From Porticoccaceae bacterium (GTDB lineage Bacteria; Pseudomonadota; Gammaproteobacteria; Pseudomonadales; Porticoccaceae), in assembly GCA_023229065.1 (NCBI GenBank), contig JALNZZ010000044.1:1-14687 (forward strand): a DNA stretch of 14,687 nt. Direction: 5' to 3'. The number at the start of each line of letters is the position of its first letter. The first letter of the stretch is position 1. Below are positions 6,962 through 12,854 of this stretch, one piece after another. The translations under genes and the position numbers were made by a program. Under the pieces are notes generated by a model that had not been told where the DNA came from, ran no database searches, and saw only the letters and a list, made by a program, of their open reading frames with translations.

Positions 6962-7177
6962 TCAGCCCTCCGTTTTCAGCCACTTGCCGTCAGCCTGCTT
7001 CTCATACTTTTGCCCACGACCCGGACCTACTCGGCCCAAGCCTGTACCCAGTGTCTGACAGGAGGGGCACATGCACGCCCAGCCTCTGCCAGTGTCTGCG
7101 TCATAGAAGACAGTCGTGATGGGAGTGCTGCAGGTGTCGCACTCCGCTGGTGGTTTGCTCAACCAGTAGGTAGCCAT
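6962..7177 (-). CDS. Small zinc-ribbon-like protein (71 aa)
   Basis: ATG 7177 is supported by GAGGAG 6 nt upstream, which an ATG at 7207 lacks. Cysteines lie at 13, 16, 35, 37 and 40 (CDTC and CMCPSC), the spacing of a small treble-clef or zinc-ribbon knuckle. A Gly/Arg-rich segment follows (GTGLGRVGPGRGQKYEK), and the ending ADGKWLKTEG is typical of phage mini-proteins. It may bind DNA, RNA or a host protein, but function is unknown. It is the first gene after the terminator at 7245-7273; no clear sigma70 promoter was found in the 67 nt between them, so its expression may need read-through. Confidence 0.7.
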   Translation of the reverse strand: MATYWLSKPPAECDTCSTPITTVFYDADTGRGWACMCPSCQTLGTGLGRVGPGRGQKYEKQADGKWLKTEG

Positions 7178-7244
7178 GTGATTCTCCTCAGTTCGTGGGG
7201 CAATCATGGCATGTGGTTTCGCCCTGGGACGCCATTGAATGGGT

Positions 7245-7273
7245 AAAAAGAAGGGAGCCGAAGCTCCCTTCTT
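7245..7273 (-). terminator. Rho-independent terminator downstream of the DUF2815 gene
   Basis: Perfect 11-bp arms (7248-7258 and 7263-7273) close on a 4-nt loop, read leftward as TTCG, a very stable tetraloop. The leftward strand continues as a T-run (CTTCTTTTTACCC). It lies 18 nt after the stop of the 7292-7894 gene, so it should end transcription of the DUF2800-to-DUF2815 part of the operon, at least partly. Confidence 0.88.
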
Positions 7274-7291
7274 ACCAACATTCCTGGACGG

Positions 7292-7894
7292 TTAGTCGAG
7301 GAAGCTGGCGTCACCGGACTCTTCGCCTTCGCCAACGAAGTCGTCGACGGAATCGAAGTCATCCTCGGCAGCGGTGCGACCGCTGAAGCGCTCACCGTCA
7401 GCCAGCTTCTGCAGGTTCTGCAGGCCGAAGGCGACGCCCTTGTTGCCGGCCTTGTCGTAGCCGTAGGCGGTCACGGTGGCACGGGCATAGCAGCCGCTGT
7501 AGAAGTCGTCCTCGCTGATGATGCGGGACAGGTTCTGGTCCACGATGCCAGGCTGCATCTTGCTGGTGGCGCTGGCGAAGATCATGCCTTCGTAGCCCTC
7601 CAGCTCGGACTTCTCAGCACCGTCGCGGAACGGGTTGCGCAGGCCGATGAACCAGCCCTTGCCATCCGGCTTCAGCTTGTCGCCAAACTTTTCCTTGGCG
7701 GCGTGAACGGCGAGCTTCTTCATCAGCTCAAACTGGGGCGTCTTGCGTGCCGCCGCGTCGAACAGCATCGTGACACCATACTTGGGATCGCCGGTGCTGC
7801 CTTCCATCGGAGGCTGCGGCTTGAAGGCCCAGACGAAGCTGGCGCGGAAGCGGGGGGACGTGACCTTGCGGACGTCTTTCTTATCAGTTGCCAT
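7292..7894 (-). CDS. DUF2815 family phage protein, putative ssDNA-binding protein
   Basis: 200 residues, close to the usual family length. Family-like segments: SPRFRASFVWAFKP (13-26), KYGVTMLFD (38-46), GYEGMIFASATSKMQPGIVD (100-119), and FYSGCYARATVTAYGYD with GNKGVAFGLQNLQKLADGE (131-168). The last ~25 residues are very acidic (EDDFDSVDDF...GDASFLD), as in phage single-strand-binding proteins whose tails recruit replication partners. DUF2815 proteins regularly accompany DUF2800 and family A polymerase and are thought to act as OB-fold ssDNA-binding proteins; binding is inferred here. ATG 7894 has TAAGGAG 8 nt upstream. The 90-nt leader holds repeats (7914-7940, 7956-7977) and a terminator follows, so it may form its own highly expressed unit. 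Confidence 0.88.
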   Translation of the reverse strand: MATDKKDVRKVTSPRFRASFVWAFKPQPPMEGSTGDPKYGVTMLFDAAARKTPQFELMKKLAVHAAKEKFGDKLKPDGKGWFIGLRNPFRDGAEKSELEGYEGMIFASATSKMQPGIVDQNLSRIISEDDFYSGCYARATVTAYGYDKAGNKGVAFGLQNLQKLADGERFSGRTAAEDDFDSVDDFVGEGEESGDASFLD

Positions 7895-7913
7895 GGATGA
7901 AACTCCTTATAGC

Positions 7914-7940
7914 GGGTTAGTCGATTTAGACGAGTTAGAC
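7914..7940. repeat. Three imperfect 9-nt tandem repeats in the leader of the DUF2815 gene
   Basis: On the plus strand three adjacent units read GGGTTAGTC, GATTTAGAC and GAGTTAGAC. They lie just upstream of the Shine-Dalgarno of the 7894 gene. Phased 9-nt repeats can be protein-binding sites on DNA or a translational operator in RNA; neither is shown. Confidence 0.4.
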
Positions 7941-7955
7941 ATGGAGTCTTGTTTA

Positions 7956-7977
7956 CCACCGCAGCTTGCTGTGGTGG
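7956..7977. repeat. 10-bp inverted repeat between the DUF4326 and DUF2815 genes
   Basis: CCACCGCAGC and GCTGTGGTGG meet around the centre with one non-Watson-Crick position. As RNA this gives about a 9-bp stem with a 4-nt loop. No T-run follows on either strand, so it is not a standard terminator. It lies 7 nt after the stop of the 7985-8281 gene and could be an operator, an RNA processing site or a 3'-end stabiliser. Confidence 0.4.
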
Positions 7978-7984
7978 ACTTTCA

Positions 7985-8281
7985 TTATCCCGAGTCGCGT
8001 ACCTGGAGCAAGCCGCCGTTCTGCATGTTGTCCGCCAGCTCAGCGAGCACATCGGCATGACAGGGCTTCGGCTTGCACCAGCAACCCAACACCTTGCCCT
8101 GAAGCTCAGGCAAGCGGGCAATCATATCGGGGCGAGACAGCACCATCGCCTTGTACTTGGCAATGACCTCTCGGCGAGTGCCATCCACCCCGACATGAAA
8201 AGGGTTACCCCAGAACGTCGTCCGGTCCACCATGACGTCATAGTGGACGCCTGTTCTGCGGTTGACGACGCTTGTGGACAT
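7985..8281 (-). CDS. DUF4326 domain-containing protein
   Basis: 98 residues, matching the compact DUF4326 family: WGNPFHVG (24-31), Arg-rich REVIAKYKAMV (37-47), LPELQGKVLGCWCKPKPCHADVL (from about 57). Cys67, Cys69, Cys74 and His75 form a CxCx4CH cluster that is the hallmark of the family and could bind metal. DUF4326 is frequent in phages and has no established biochemical function. ATG 8281 shares one base with the upstream MazG stop (TAATG), implying coupled synthesis and possibly a shared nucleotide-related role; the latter is guesswork. Confidence 0.88.
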   Translation of the reverse strand: MSTSVVNRRTGVHYDVMVDRTTFWGNPFHVGVDGTRREVIAKYKAMVLSRPDMIARLPELQGKVLGCWCKPKPCHADVLAELADNMQNGGLLQVRDSG

Positions 8282-8856
8282 TACTCGCCCTCAGGCTTGT
8301 CGATGCGTTCCTGTGCGGCCTTGTCGGTATAGACGCCCTCCGGGTAGCGCTTGCCGAGCTTGCCCTGGTTCGCACCCAAGACGTCGGCCTGGCGGACGCC
8401 AATCATCTCGCGCAGCTGGCCCATCATGACTTCCAGGCGGAGCAGCTCATAGCGTACAGCACGCTCGGCATTGGCGTCAAAGGGCTTCTCGTAGACCCAG
8501 CTCTTCTTGGTCAGGTCGAGCAAAGCGCCTGCCGTAGCAGCGATGGCGATGGTGACTGTGCCGAGCACCTGGTTACCACTCGGGTCACCGGTTTGCAGAG
8601 ACAGCTCATCCGCCAGGGCAGTACGACGCCCGCCAAGCACCTGGTAGTAGGCCTCGACATAGAACTCGATGTCGCCCAGCTCTTCGACGATGTTCTCGAT
8701 AGAACTGGCGATGATGAGCTCCGCCGCTTCACCAGCAATACCGACAGCAGCGTGAACACGAGTGGCCGCATCCGAGCCCATCGGCTTGAAGAGGTTGCGG
8801 ACCATTTGAGGGTAAGGCACGACCACAAGGGTACGTGCAGGAATGCGCTTGTCCAT
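8281..8856 (-). CDS. MazG-like nucleoside triphosphate pyrophosphohydrolase
   Basis: 191 residues. The all-alpha NTP pyrophosphohydrolase metal site is visible as GEAAE (Glu43, Glu46) and EELGD (Glu59, Asp62) in consecutive helices. The C-terminal ANQGKLGKRYPEGVY with a following Lys/Arg-Glu-rich tail is typical of phage MazG proteins. Such enzymes cleave NTPs or dNTPs to monophosphate and pyrophosphate; a cyanophage MazG has been reported to prefer dGTP and dCTP, but the substrate here cannot be read from sequence. ATG 8856 has AGGAG 6 nt upstream and lies 21 nt after the cupin stop. A second MazG-fold protein is encoded three genes upstream (9913-10335). Confidence 0.9.
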   Translation of the reverse strand: MDKRIPARTLVVVPYPQMVRNLFKPMGSDAATRVHAAVGIAGEAAELIIASSIENIVEELGDIEFYVEAYYQVLGGRRTALADELSLQTGDPSGNQVLGTVTIAIAATAGALLDLTKKSWVYEKPFDANAERAVRYELLRLEVMMGQLREMIGVRQADVLGANQGKLGKRYPEGVYTDKAAQERIDKPEGE

Positions 8857-8877
8857 GTATTTCTCCTGGGTTGGTTA

Positions 8878-9243
8878 TCAGACTGGCTCGCAACCACCAG
8901 GGCAACTGCCGCAAGCAGAACGTGAAGGAGCGAGTTTCAGAGACTCCTCTACTTCTTCACGTGGAGCTTTGTCAGCTGCCCAAAGGCAAAGCCAGATGAT
9001 AGGGGTGATAGCGGCCACGGAATGAACCGAGCCCGCTGGAATGGTAATCAGGTTGTAGCCTTCATACCGGGTACGCTTGCCGTCGACTGTCACGTCGGCA
9101 ATACCGCTGACAAGCACAGAAGTGTGGGCATGCTTGTGACGATGGGACTCGAGCTCATAGCCTTTGGGGGCAACAGTCTCGACAACGAAAACCCCGCCGG
9201 AAGCCTCATCGCCTCCGCGGTAGGCAATATGGAGGTCACGCAT
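8878..9243 (-). CDS. Cupin-domain protein with Cys-rich C-terminal tail
   Basis: 121 residues from ATG 9243, supported by AGGAGG about 9 nt upstream and an 8-nt overlap with the previous gene. The frame stays open further upstream, but that part lies on top of the 9236-9901 gene. Single cupin barrel: motif 1 SHRHKHAHTSVLVSG (His34, His36, His38, His40), motif 2 GYNLITIPAGSVH (Pro69, Gly71, His74), so metal binding is plausible. The extreme C-terminus has CGSCPGGC (Cys111, 114, 118), which is not part of a cupin and may bind metal or be redox-active. Cupins of this size include dioxygenases, isomerases and sensory proteins; the reaction cannot be assigned. It is flanked by the WNSRDGVTPF protein and MazG. 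Confidence 0.85.
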   Translation of the reverse strand: MRDLHIAYRGGDEASGGVFVVETVAPKGYELESHRHKHAHTSVLVSGIADVTVDGKRTRYEGYNLITIPAGSVHSVAAITPIIWLCLWAADKAPREEVEESLKLAPSRSACGSCPGGCEPV

Positions 9244-9901
9244 CCTGCAGTTCCTCCTGGTCAGTGAAAGCGCCGGTCGCCATGTTGCGCAGGCCGATGC
9301 GGTAATGACAGCTCTCGGCAGTCGCCAGGTCGTTCCGGAGCGCTGCGGCACAGTCAGGGTCAAGCTTGCCCAGCTGAACCGCCTTGGCGAGTGTACGTGA
9401 CCAGGCTTCGAGCACCTGCCAGTCGGTACGGGACACCCATTCATGCGTCGCTTGCGGCGGACGGTCATAGAACGGACCCTGCTGGAGAGGGATGTCGTGC
9501 TGGTAGCGACGCTCGCCAATGATGACCACGAACGGCGTGACGCCATCACGGCTGTTCCAGACCAGCAGCGTCTCGGGCTCACCGACGGCATCCTGCTCGC
9601 GGTAGGTCATCAGCTTGAAGGCTTCGACATGGGTGAACGCGGGAGCGCCGGGTTGGATGCGGGAGACTGCTGCCTTGAGGGTCTTCAGTACACCCCGCAG
9701 ATGGACAATCTCTCGAGCCAGGTTCTTCTTGCCCTGCGAGGCAAGCCCCTTGACCATGTTGGCCTCCTGCTCGATGAACTCGTGCAGCTCACGCTGCAGG
9801 TCCGACTGGGCTTGCTTCTCACCAGCCATGCGCTCGAGGAACGCTTGCTGCTGCGGTGTGGGGCCTTTTTCGAGGCCCTCGAATGGGTGCTTCATGTCCA
9901 T
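9236..9901 (-). CDS. Conserved phage hypothetical protein with WNSRDGVTPF motif
   Basis: 221 residues. Residues ~18-82 are charged and helical, probably coiled coil (QQQAFLERMAGEKQ...LHEFIEQEAN). The middle contains KLMTYREQD and LLVWNSRDGVTPFVVIIGERRYQHD (about 112-136). I recall WNSRDGVTPF followed by an H-D pair as a recurrent signature in uncharacterised phage proteins. A helical C-terminal region ends at the cupin start. ATG 9901 has AAGGAG 6 nt upstream that overlaps the previous stop codon. Function unknown; its place between two nucleotide-enzyme-like genes says only that it is early-operon cargo. Confidence 0.8.
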   Translation of the reverse strand: MDMKHPFEGLEKGPTPQQQAFLERMAGEKQAQSDLQRELHEFIEQEANMVKGLASQGKKNLAREIVHLRGVLKTLKAAVSRIQPGAPAFTHVEAFKLMTYREQDAVGEPETLLVWNSRDGVTPFVVIIGERRYQHDIPLQQGPFYDRPPQATHEWVSRTDWQVLEAWSRTLAKAVQLGKLDPDCAAALRNDLATAESCHYRIGLRNMATGAFTDQEELQDA

Positions 9902-9912
9902 CAGTTTCTCCT

Positions 9913-10335
9913 TCAGTTGTGGTGCAGATATTGCTCGACGCGCTTGGACTTATCCGCGCAAGCATGGAAGATAGACCCAGCATCCAAGTCGGATGAGCGA
10001 GTCATGAGATTGACAGCGGCATTCACATCGCCCAGCTCTTTCTCGAGGAGCTTGCGATTGGGAGTGCGCTCGGCATCTTCCGGATGATAGCTCTCGAAGC
10101 CATGACGAAGGACCTTGCCGATGACCTGGGCTGCTTCGCCCATCTCTTCAACCAGGAGGGCGAGACGTTCGACTTCTGCCGGAGTGAGGCCATTGAAAGC
10201 CTGCATGCGGCGAAGCCGTTCGTTTTCCAGGATGATGGCTTGTACTCGCTTCACGGCATCATAGGAGCCATGGACAAGGAGATTGCCACTCCCATCGCCG
10301 ACGCCTACACTGGCCTCATATTCAATTGTTGGCAT
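9913..10335 (-). CDS. Second MazG-like pyrophosphohydrolase
   Basis: 140 residues. The helix VEEMGEAAQVIGKVLRHG (about 62-79, with Glu63/Glu64/Glu67) followed by LLEKELGDVNAAVNLM (about 96-111, Glu100/Asp103) is the EExxE...ExxD metal-binding pattern of the MazG/HisE-like all-alpha NTP pyrophosphohydrolases, of a smaller type than the 8281-8856 protein. The first ~45 residues are a variable N-terminal extension. ATG 10335 has AGGAG 6 nt upstream. The gene starts only ~20 nt after a strong terminator hairpin (10354-10389), so expression probably depends on read-through or antitermination. The substrate is unknown; dNTP sanitising is one possibility. Confidence 0.85.
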   Translation of the reverse strand: MPTIEYEASVGVGDGSGNLLVHGSYDAVKRVQAIILENERLRRMQAFNGLTPAEVERLALLVEEMGEAAQVIGKVLRHGFESYHPEDAERTPNRKLLEKELGDVNAAVNLMTRSSDLDAGSIFHACADKSKRVEQYLHHN

Positions 10336-10353
10336 GCTTCTCTCCTATGAATG

Positions 10354-10389
10354 AAAAGGGGTAAGAGCATTCATCATGCTCCTACCCCT
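10354..10389 (-). terminator. Rho-independent terminator downstream of the DUF2800 gene
   Basis: 14-bp arms (10357-10370 and 10376-10389) with a 5-nt loop; the single mismatch becomes a G-U pair in the leftward RNA. The leftward strand continues CCCCTTTTCATTC. It begins 19 nt after the DUF2800 stop. A smaller 5-bp hairpin (about 10392-10406) lies between the two. The next gene starts at 10335, leaving no normal room for an independent promoter. Confidence 0.8.
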
Positions 10390-10408
10390 GGGAGGGTTAC
10401 GCCCTCAT

Positions 10409-11944
10409 TCAATACGTGGACTCATCGCCCACGGCATCGAAGTCGGACTCTGCCGCTGCGCTTGGGTCGACGGGTTCGCGGGGGTCGGACAGAGGCGCGA
10501 CGGTGATGCCTCCTTCCGGCTTGAACGAGACCTCGGCGACGACCTGCTTGATGAATTGCGCAGGAGCCCTCACCTTCTCTGCTTTCAGCTTCGCCATCAG
10601 CTCGGGCGGACGGACTGCTTCCACCTTTGCCGGTGACTTGGGCTTCGGCTCTTCGTACAGCAGCTCGCGGGGGATACCCCGACGCTCGAGCAGCTCGAAC
10701 GCCGTGACAGGACGGTCTTCGCCGGTCTGCGGGTCCACTTCGGTCAAGTCAGTACGGAAGGCCCTGTTGGACTTCTTGCGAACCAGCTTGCCATAGCAGG
10801 CCTCGCCACCAGGGGTCTCACGAAGCCGGCGAAGCGCCTCCGTCTGGGTCGCCTTGATGAAGCTATCGAGCAGCGGGATCGCCCGCATACGCAGCTCCAG
10901 GTCGGCATCACTGTCTTCAGGTCCCACGCTCATGACGCTCGGCTCCTCGAATCCGTCCCCGAAGTCTACGCCGGCCTGATCGAACGCCGCTTCCCGCAAC
11001 GCGGGACAAACCGCTGCGGCTTTGCAGAACTTGCAGTGGTCTCCCGCTGCAAGTGGCGCATCAGGGTCTTCCGTCGCGATGGCAGCAATCCGCAGGCGCT
11101 CCTCGAACTCCTTCAGATAGGCCTTGGTCGTAGACCAGCGACGCACCTTGCCATCAGCATGCCTTGCGCGGGGCTGGACAATGACGAGGTCCAGCGTGTC
11201 GAAGGCCCAGTCGAGCTCCTTCGCGCAACCGAGGGCATAGTACAGCTCCTGCTCGTTGTCTTCCACCTCGACGACAACGCCCTGGCCGTGCTTGTAGTCG
11301 AACACAGTCACGTGGTCGAACAGCAGGACAACCGAGGCATCGTTGGTGCCGAACATCGGACCGTGGCAGGGCTTGCCGTCGGCATGGACGAGGTCGCCGA
11401 AGTCATCACGGCGGATGCCCGACGGGGAGACATAATAGTCGCCCTTCTCGAGAGCCCGCTGCTCGGCTTCCTCGTCGTAGTCGTAGCCTACCAGCCAGGA
11501 CAGGTTGAACCGCTTCTCCACCTGGAGCTCGGCATGCTCGCCCAGGCGCTCGAGCTCATCCCGCACTGCCTCCAGATAGACCTGCACGGCGTCAGCCATG
11601 TCGGCATCAATGGGGAAGTCTTCGTGGCCCTTGGGCGGACGACCTTCGTCGGTCGCATGGACAGGCACGATGATGGTCCTGTCCCCAGACTCGGGGTCAA
11701 GCGATGATGCAGGGCGGTACACGACCGCCTGCTCCGTCGGGTCAAGCCGGACATAACCCCCCAACCACTCATAGGCCTCACTGCCGTCAAGCAGGCAGGC
11801 CTCACCGAGGGCATGTGCCGCGGTGCCGAGCCGTGCGGCATCGGATGAGTTATTGGGACGTCCGTGCTCCATGTTGATGGAGCCCGGACAGTTCATCCAG
11901 CGCTTGGCCCCCGACGCGTTACGAACTGCGTGGGCGCTAGGCAT
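10409..11944 (-). CDS. DUF2800 family protein, Cas4/AddB-like PD-(D/E)XK nuclease
   Basis: 511 residues. N-terminal SGAKRWMNCPGS (Cys19) and ARLGTAAHALGE (His44) are hallmark DUF2800 segments. The nuclease core shows GTNDA (Asp202) and VFDYKHGQG (Asp216-x-Lys218), then DNEQELYYALG (Gln232). HCKFCKAAAVCP supplies Cys304, Cys307 and Cys313, which with Cys19 give the four ligands expected for an iron-sulphur cluster in the Cas4/AddB group. The long C-terminal part (about 330-511) is family-typical and ends in an acidic tail like that of the DUF2815 protein. Predicted role: exonuclease or end-processing in phage replication/recombination. ATG 11944 follows the previous stop by 2 nt, with GGGAG about 11 nt upstream. 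A strong terminator follows the gene. Confidence 0.92.
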   Translation of the reverse strand: MPSAHAVRNASGAKRWMNCPGSINMEHGRPNNSSDAARLGTAAHALGEACLLDGSEAYEWLGGYVRLDPTEQAVVYRPASSLDPESGDRTIIVPVHATDEGRPPKGHEDFPIDADMADAVQVYLEAVRDELERLGEHAELQVEKRFNLSWLVGYDYDEEAEQRALEKGDYYVSPSGIRRDDFGDLVHADGKPCHGPMFGTNDASVVLLFDHVTVFDYKHGQGVVVEVEDNEQELYYALGCAKELDWAFDTLDLVIVQPRARHADGKVRRWSTTKAYLKEFEERLRIAAIATEDPDAPLAAGDHCKFCKAAAVCPALREAAFDQAGVDFGDGFEEPSVMSVGPEDSDADLELRMRAIPLLDSFIKATQTEALRRLRETPGGEACYGKLVRKKSNRAFRTDLTEVDPQTGEDRPVTAFELLERRGIPRELLYEEPKPKSPAKVEAVRPPELMAKLKAEKVRAPAQFIKQVVAEVSFKPEGGITVAPLSDPREPVDPSAAAESDFDAVGDESTY

Positions 11945-11946
11945 AG

Positions 11947-12213
11947 TTAATTGACTCCCATCAGTTGGATGGTCGGATACTCGATGGTCATGCCGCGCAG
12001 GTCTTCCACGCGGAAGATGCTCTGCGAGCGCACACCACGACCATCCGGGTAGGACAGGAACTCGACATTACCATCACCCTCGGCGAATGCCAGCATGGCC
12101 TTGTCCGCCTCCGGACGCGTGGTCAGGAAGGCGGTCGGCTGCGGAAGGCCCTTGAACCAGAATACCAGCTGCGCGGCGTCCTTGGGCATCTTCATGTTGG
12201 GCTGCTCGGACAT
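11947..12213 (-). CDS. Hypothetical phage protein (88 aa)
   Basis: ATG 12213 is chosen because it follows the previous stop by one base and has GGGGG 5 nt upstream; the frame is open further upstream, but only over the neighbouring gene. The product alternates short strands and loops (AAQLVFWFKGLPQPTAFLTT, NVEFLSYPDGRGV, MTIEYPTIQLMGVN), suggesting a small beta-rich domain. No family recognised. Its tight packing between the linker protein and DUF2800 suggests it is produced with the recombination genes. Confidence 0.72.
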   Translation of the reverse strand: MSEQPNMKMPKDAAQLVFWFKGLPQPTAFLTTRPEADKAMLAFAEGDGNVEFLSYPDGRGVRSQSIFRVEDLRGMTIEYPTIQLMGVN

Positions 12214-12214
12214 A

Positions 12215-12661
12215 TCAGCCCCCGCACTTGGCGATGAGCTCGGCCAGCTTGTCGTCTTCATCGGTGCTGGCTTCCGCCAAGGCCGACACGGAAGCACCGC
12301 CCAGGCTGGTCAGCAGTTCCATCGCGGCGTCGTTGCCTTCGATTGCGGCATACGCCTTGAGCGCCTTGCGGGCATCATCCGCAGTTGCGCGCTTGGCGGT
12401 CGTCTTGGCGGGCTCTTCTTTCTTCTCCTCGACCTTCTTGGTCTCGGTCTTGGTTTCCTTCTTGTCCGCCTTGGCCTCGGTCTTGGCTTCCTTCTTGTCG
12501 GCCGGTGCGGCGTGGACGACCTCGCCAACAGCCTTCAGCTCGGTGCCTTCGGGCAGGTGGAAGTTGGTCACGTGGACGCCCTGCTCGTTGAGAGCTTCGA
12601 TGCCCTCCGCGATGCGCTCCAGCAGGGACAGGGACTTGCTCATATACTCGTTGACATCCAT
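12215..12661 (-). CDS. Lys/Glu-rich linker protein with conserved C-terminal domain (148 aa)
   Basis: First gene of the leftward operon. ATG 12661 has GAGGAA 6 nt upstream; frame extension beyond it would need a TTG start. Three parts: an N-terminal helix (about 3-27, SLSLLERIAEGIEALNE), a low-complexity Lys/Glu/Ala/Thr linker (about 52-92) with two 11-residue tandem repeats, and a C-terminal helical unit (95-148, DDARKALKAYAAIEGNDAAMELL...ELIAKC). The last resembles a small module I associate with other phage proteins (ALK.YA...G..AA..LL...GA..VS.L). The predicted transcript start near 12693 leaves a leader of about 31 nt. Function unknown; the layout suggests an adaptor with a flexible tether. 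Confidence 0.75.
   Translation of the reverse strand: MDVNEYMSKSLSLLERIAEGIEALNEQGVHVTNFHLPEGTELKAVGEVVHAAPADKKEAKTEAKADKKETKTETKKVEEKKEEPAKTTAKRATADDARKALKAYAAIEGNDAAMELLTSLGGASVSALAEASTDEDDKLAELIAKCGG
12434..12499 (-). repeat. Two in-frame 33-nt tandem repeats encoding 11-residue Lys/Glu-rich units
   Basis: Units encode DKKEAKTEAKA and DKKETKTETKK (residues 55-65 and 66-76 of the 12215-12661 protein). At DNA level the first 24 nt of each unit differ at one position (12443-12466 against 12476-12499). This looks like recent slippage or duplication within the linker. Confidence 0.75.
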
Positions 12662-12699
12662 CTTGCGTTCCTCTTCATGGTTACGGTCTGGGAGTAGCA

Positions 12700-12735
12700 A
12701 CTATGCCGCCGAGTCATGCACTGCGGAGCCGCTGT
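12700..12735 (-). promoter_or_regulatory. Putative phage promoter, copy A of a two-copy 36-nt element
   Basis: Gap-free match to 367-402 (27 of 36 identical, same orientation). It includes the exact core CGGCTCCGCA and, 16 nt after that core, the -10-like CATAGT (12700-12705). No TTGACA-like -35 is present. It lies directly upstream of the first gene of the 20-gene leftward operon, with a predicted transcript start near 12693. Promoter function is inferred. Confidence 0.6.
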
Positions 12736-12752
12736 ATGGGCGACGACGGTCC

Positions 12753-12810
12753 CATGACGCGGACGCAATGCGATTGTCGGCTTCAAAACGCATTGCGTCC
12801 AGGCATCATG
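12753..12810. promoter_or_regulatory. Extended inverted repeat in the divergent region (candidate operator or origin element)
   Basis: Perfect 12-bp arms GGACGCAATGCG (12761-12772) and CGCATTGCGTCC (12789-12800) surround a 16-nt centre. A second pair of 5-bp arms (catga 12753-12757, tcatg 12806-12810) extends the dyad, offset by 3 and 5 nt. CATGAC half-sites also occur at 12713 (reverse), 12753 and 12807. It sits between the leftward promoter-like element and the rightward ribbon-helix-helix gene. No T-run follows, so it is not a terminator. Binding by the 12855 product is a hypothesis. Confidence 0.55.
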
Positions 12811-12854
12811 ACTGTCCGATCCCGAACAACCCAAACCCTATAAGGAGCGCACCC

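Noticed and set aside
7178..7244. Possible new promoter for the genes after the 7245-7273 terminator
   Set aside because: I searched by eye for -35/-10 hexamers and for the CGGCTCCGCA core and found neither; only the ribosome site of the 7177 gene is supported.
8272..8925. 217-codon plus-strand open frame opposite the MazG gene
   Set aside because: The minus-strand frame has a clear MazG metal site, a ribosome site and coupled junctions; the plus frame has none of these.
9861..9883. Hairpin with a T-run (ggggcc...ggccc) resembling a terminator
   Set aside because: The T-run is in the loop rather than after the stem, and the sequence encodes residues near the start of the 9236-9901 protein, just after its ribosome site.
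12228..12854. Leftward extension of the 12855-13043 frame, which stays open across the divergent region
   Set aside because: It would cross the promoter-like element, the inverted repeat and the opposite-strand gene. ATG 12855 has an ideal TAAGGAG and gives a compact RHH-like product.
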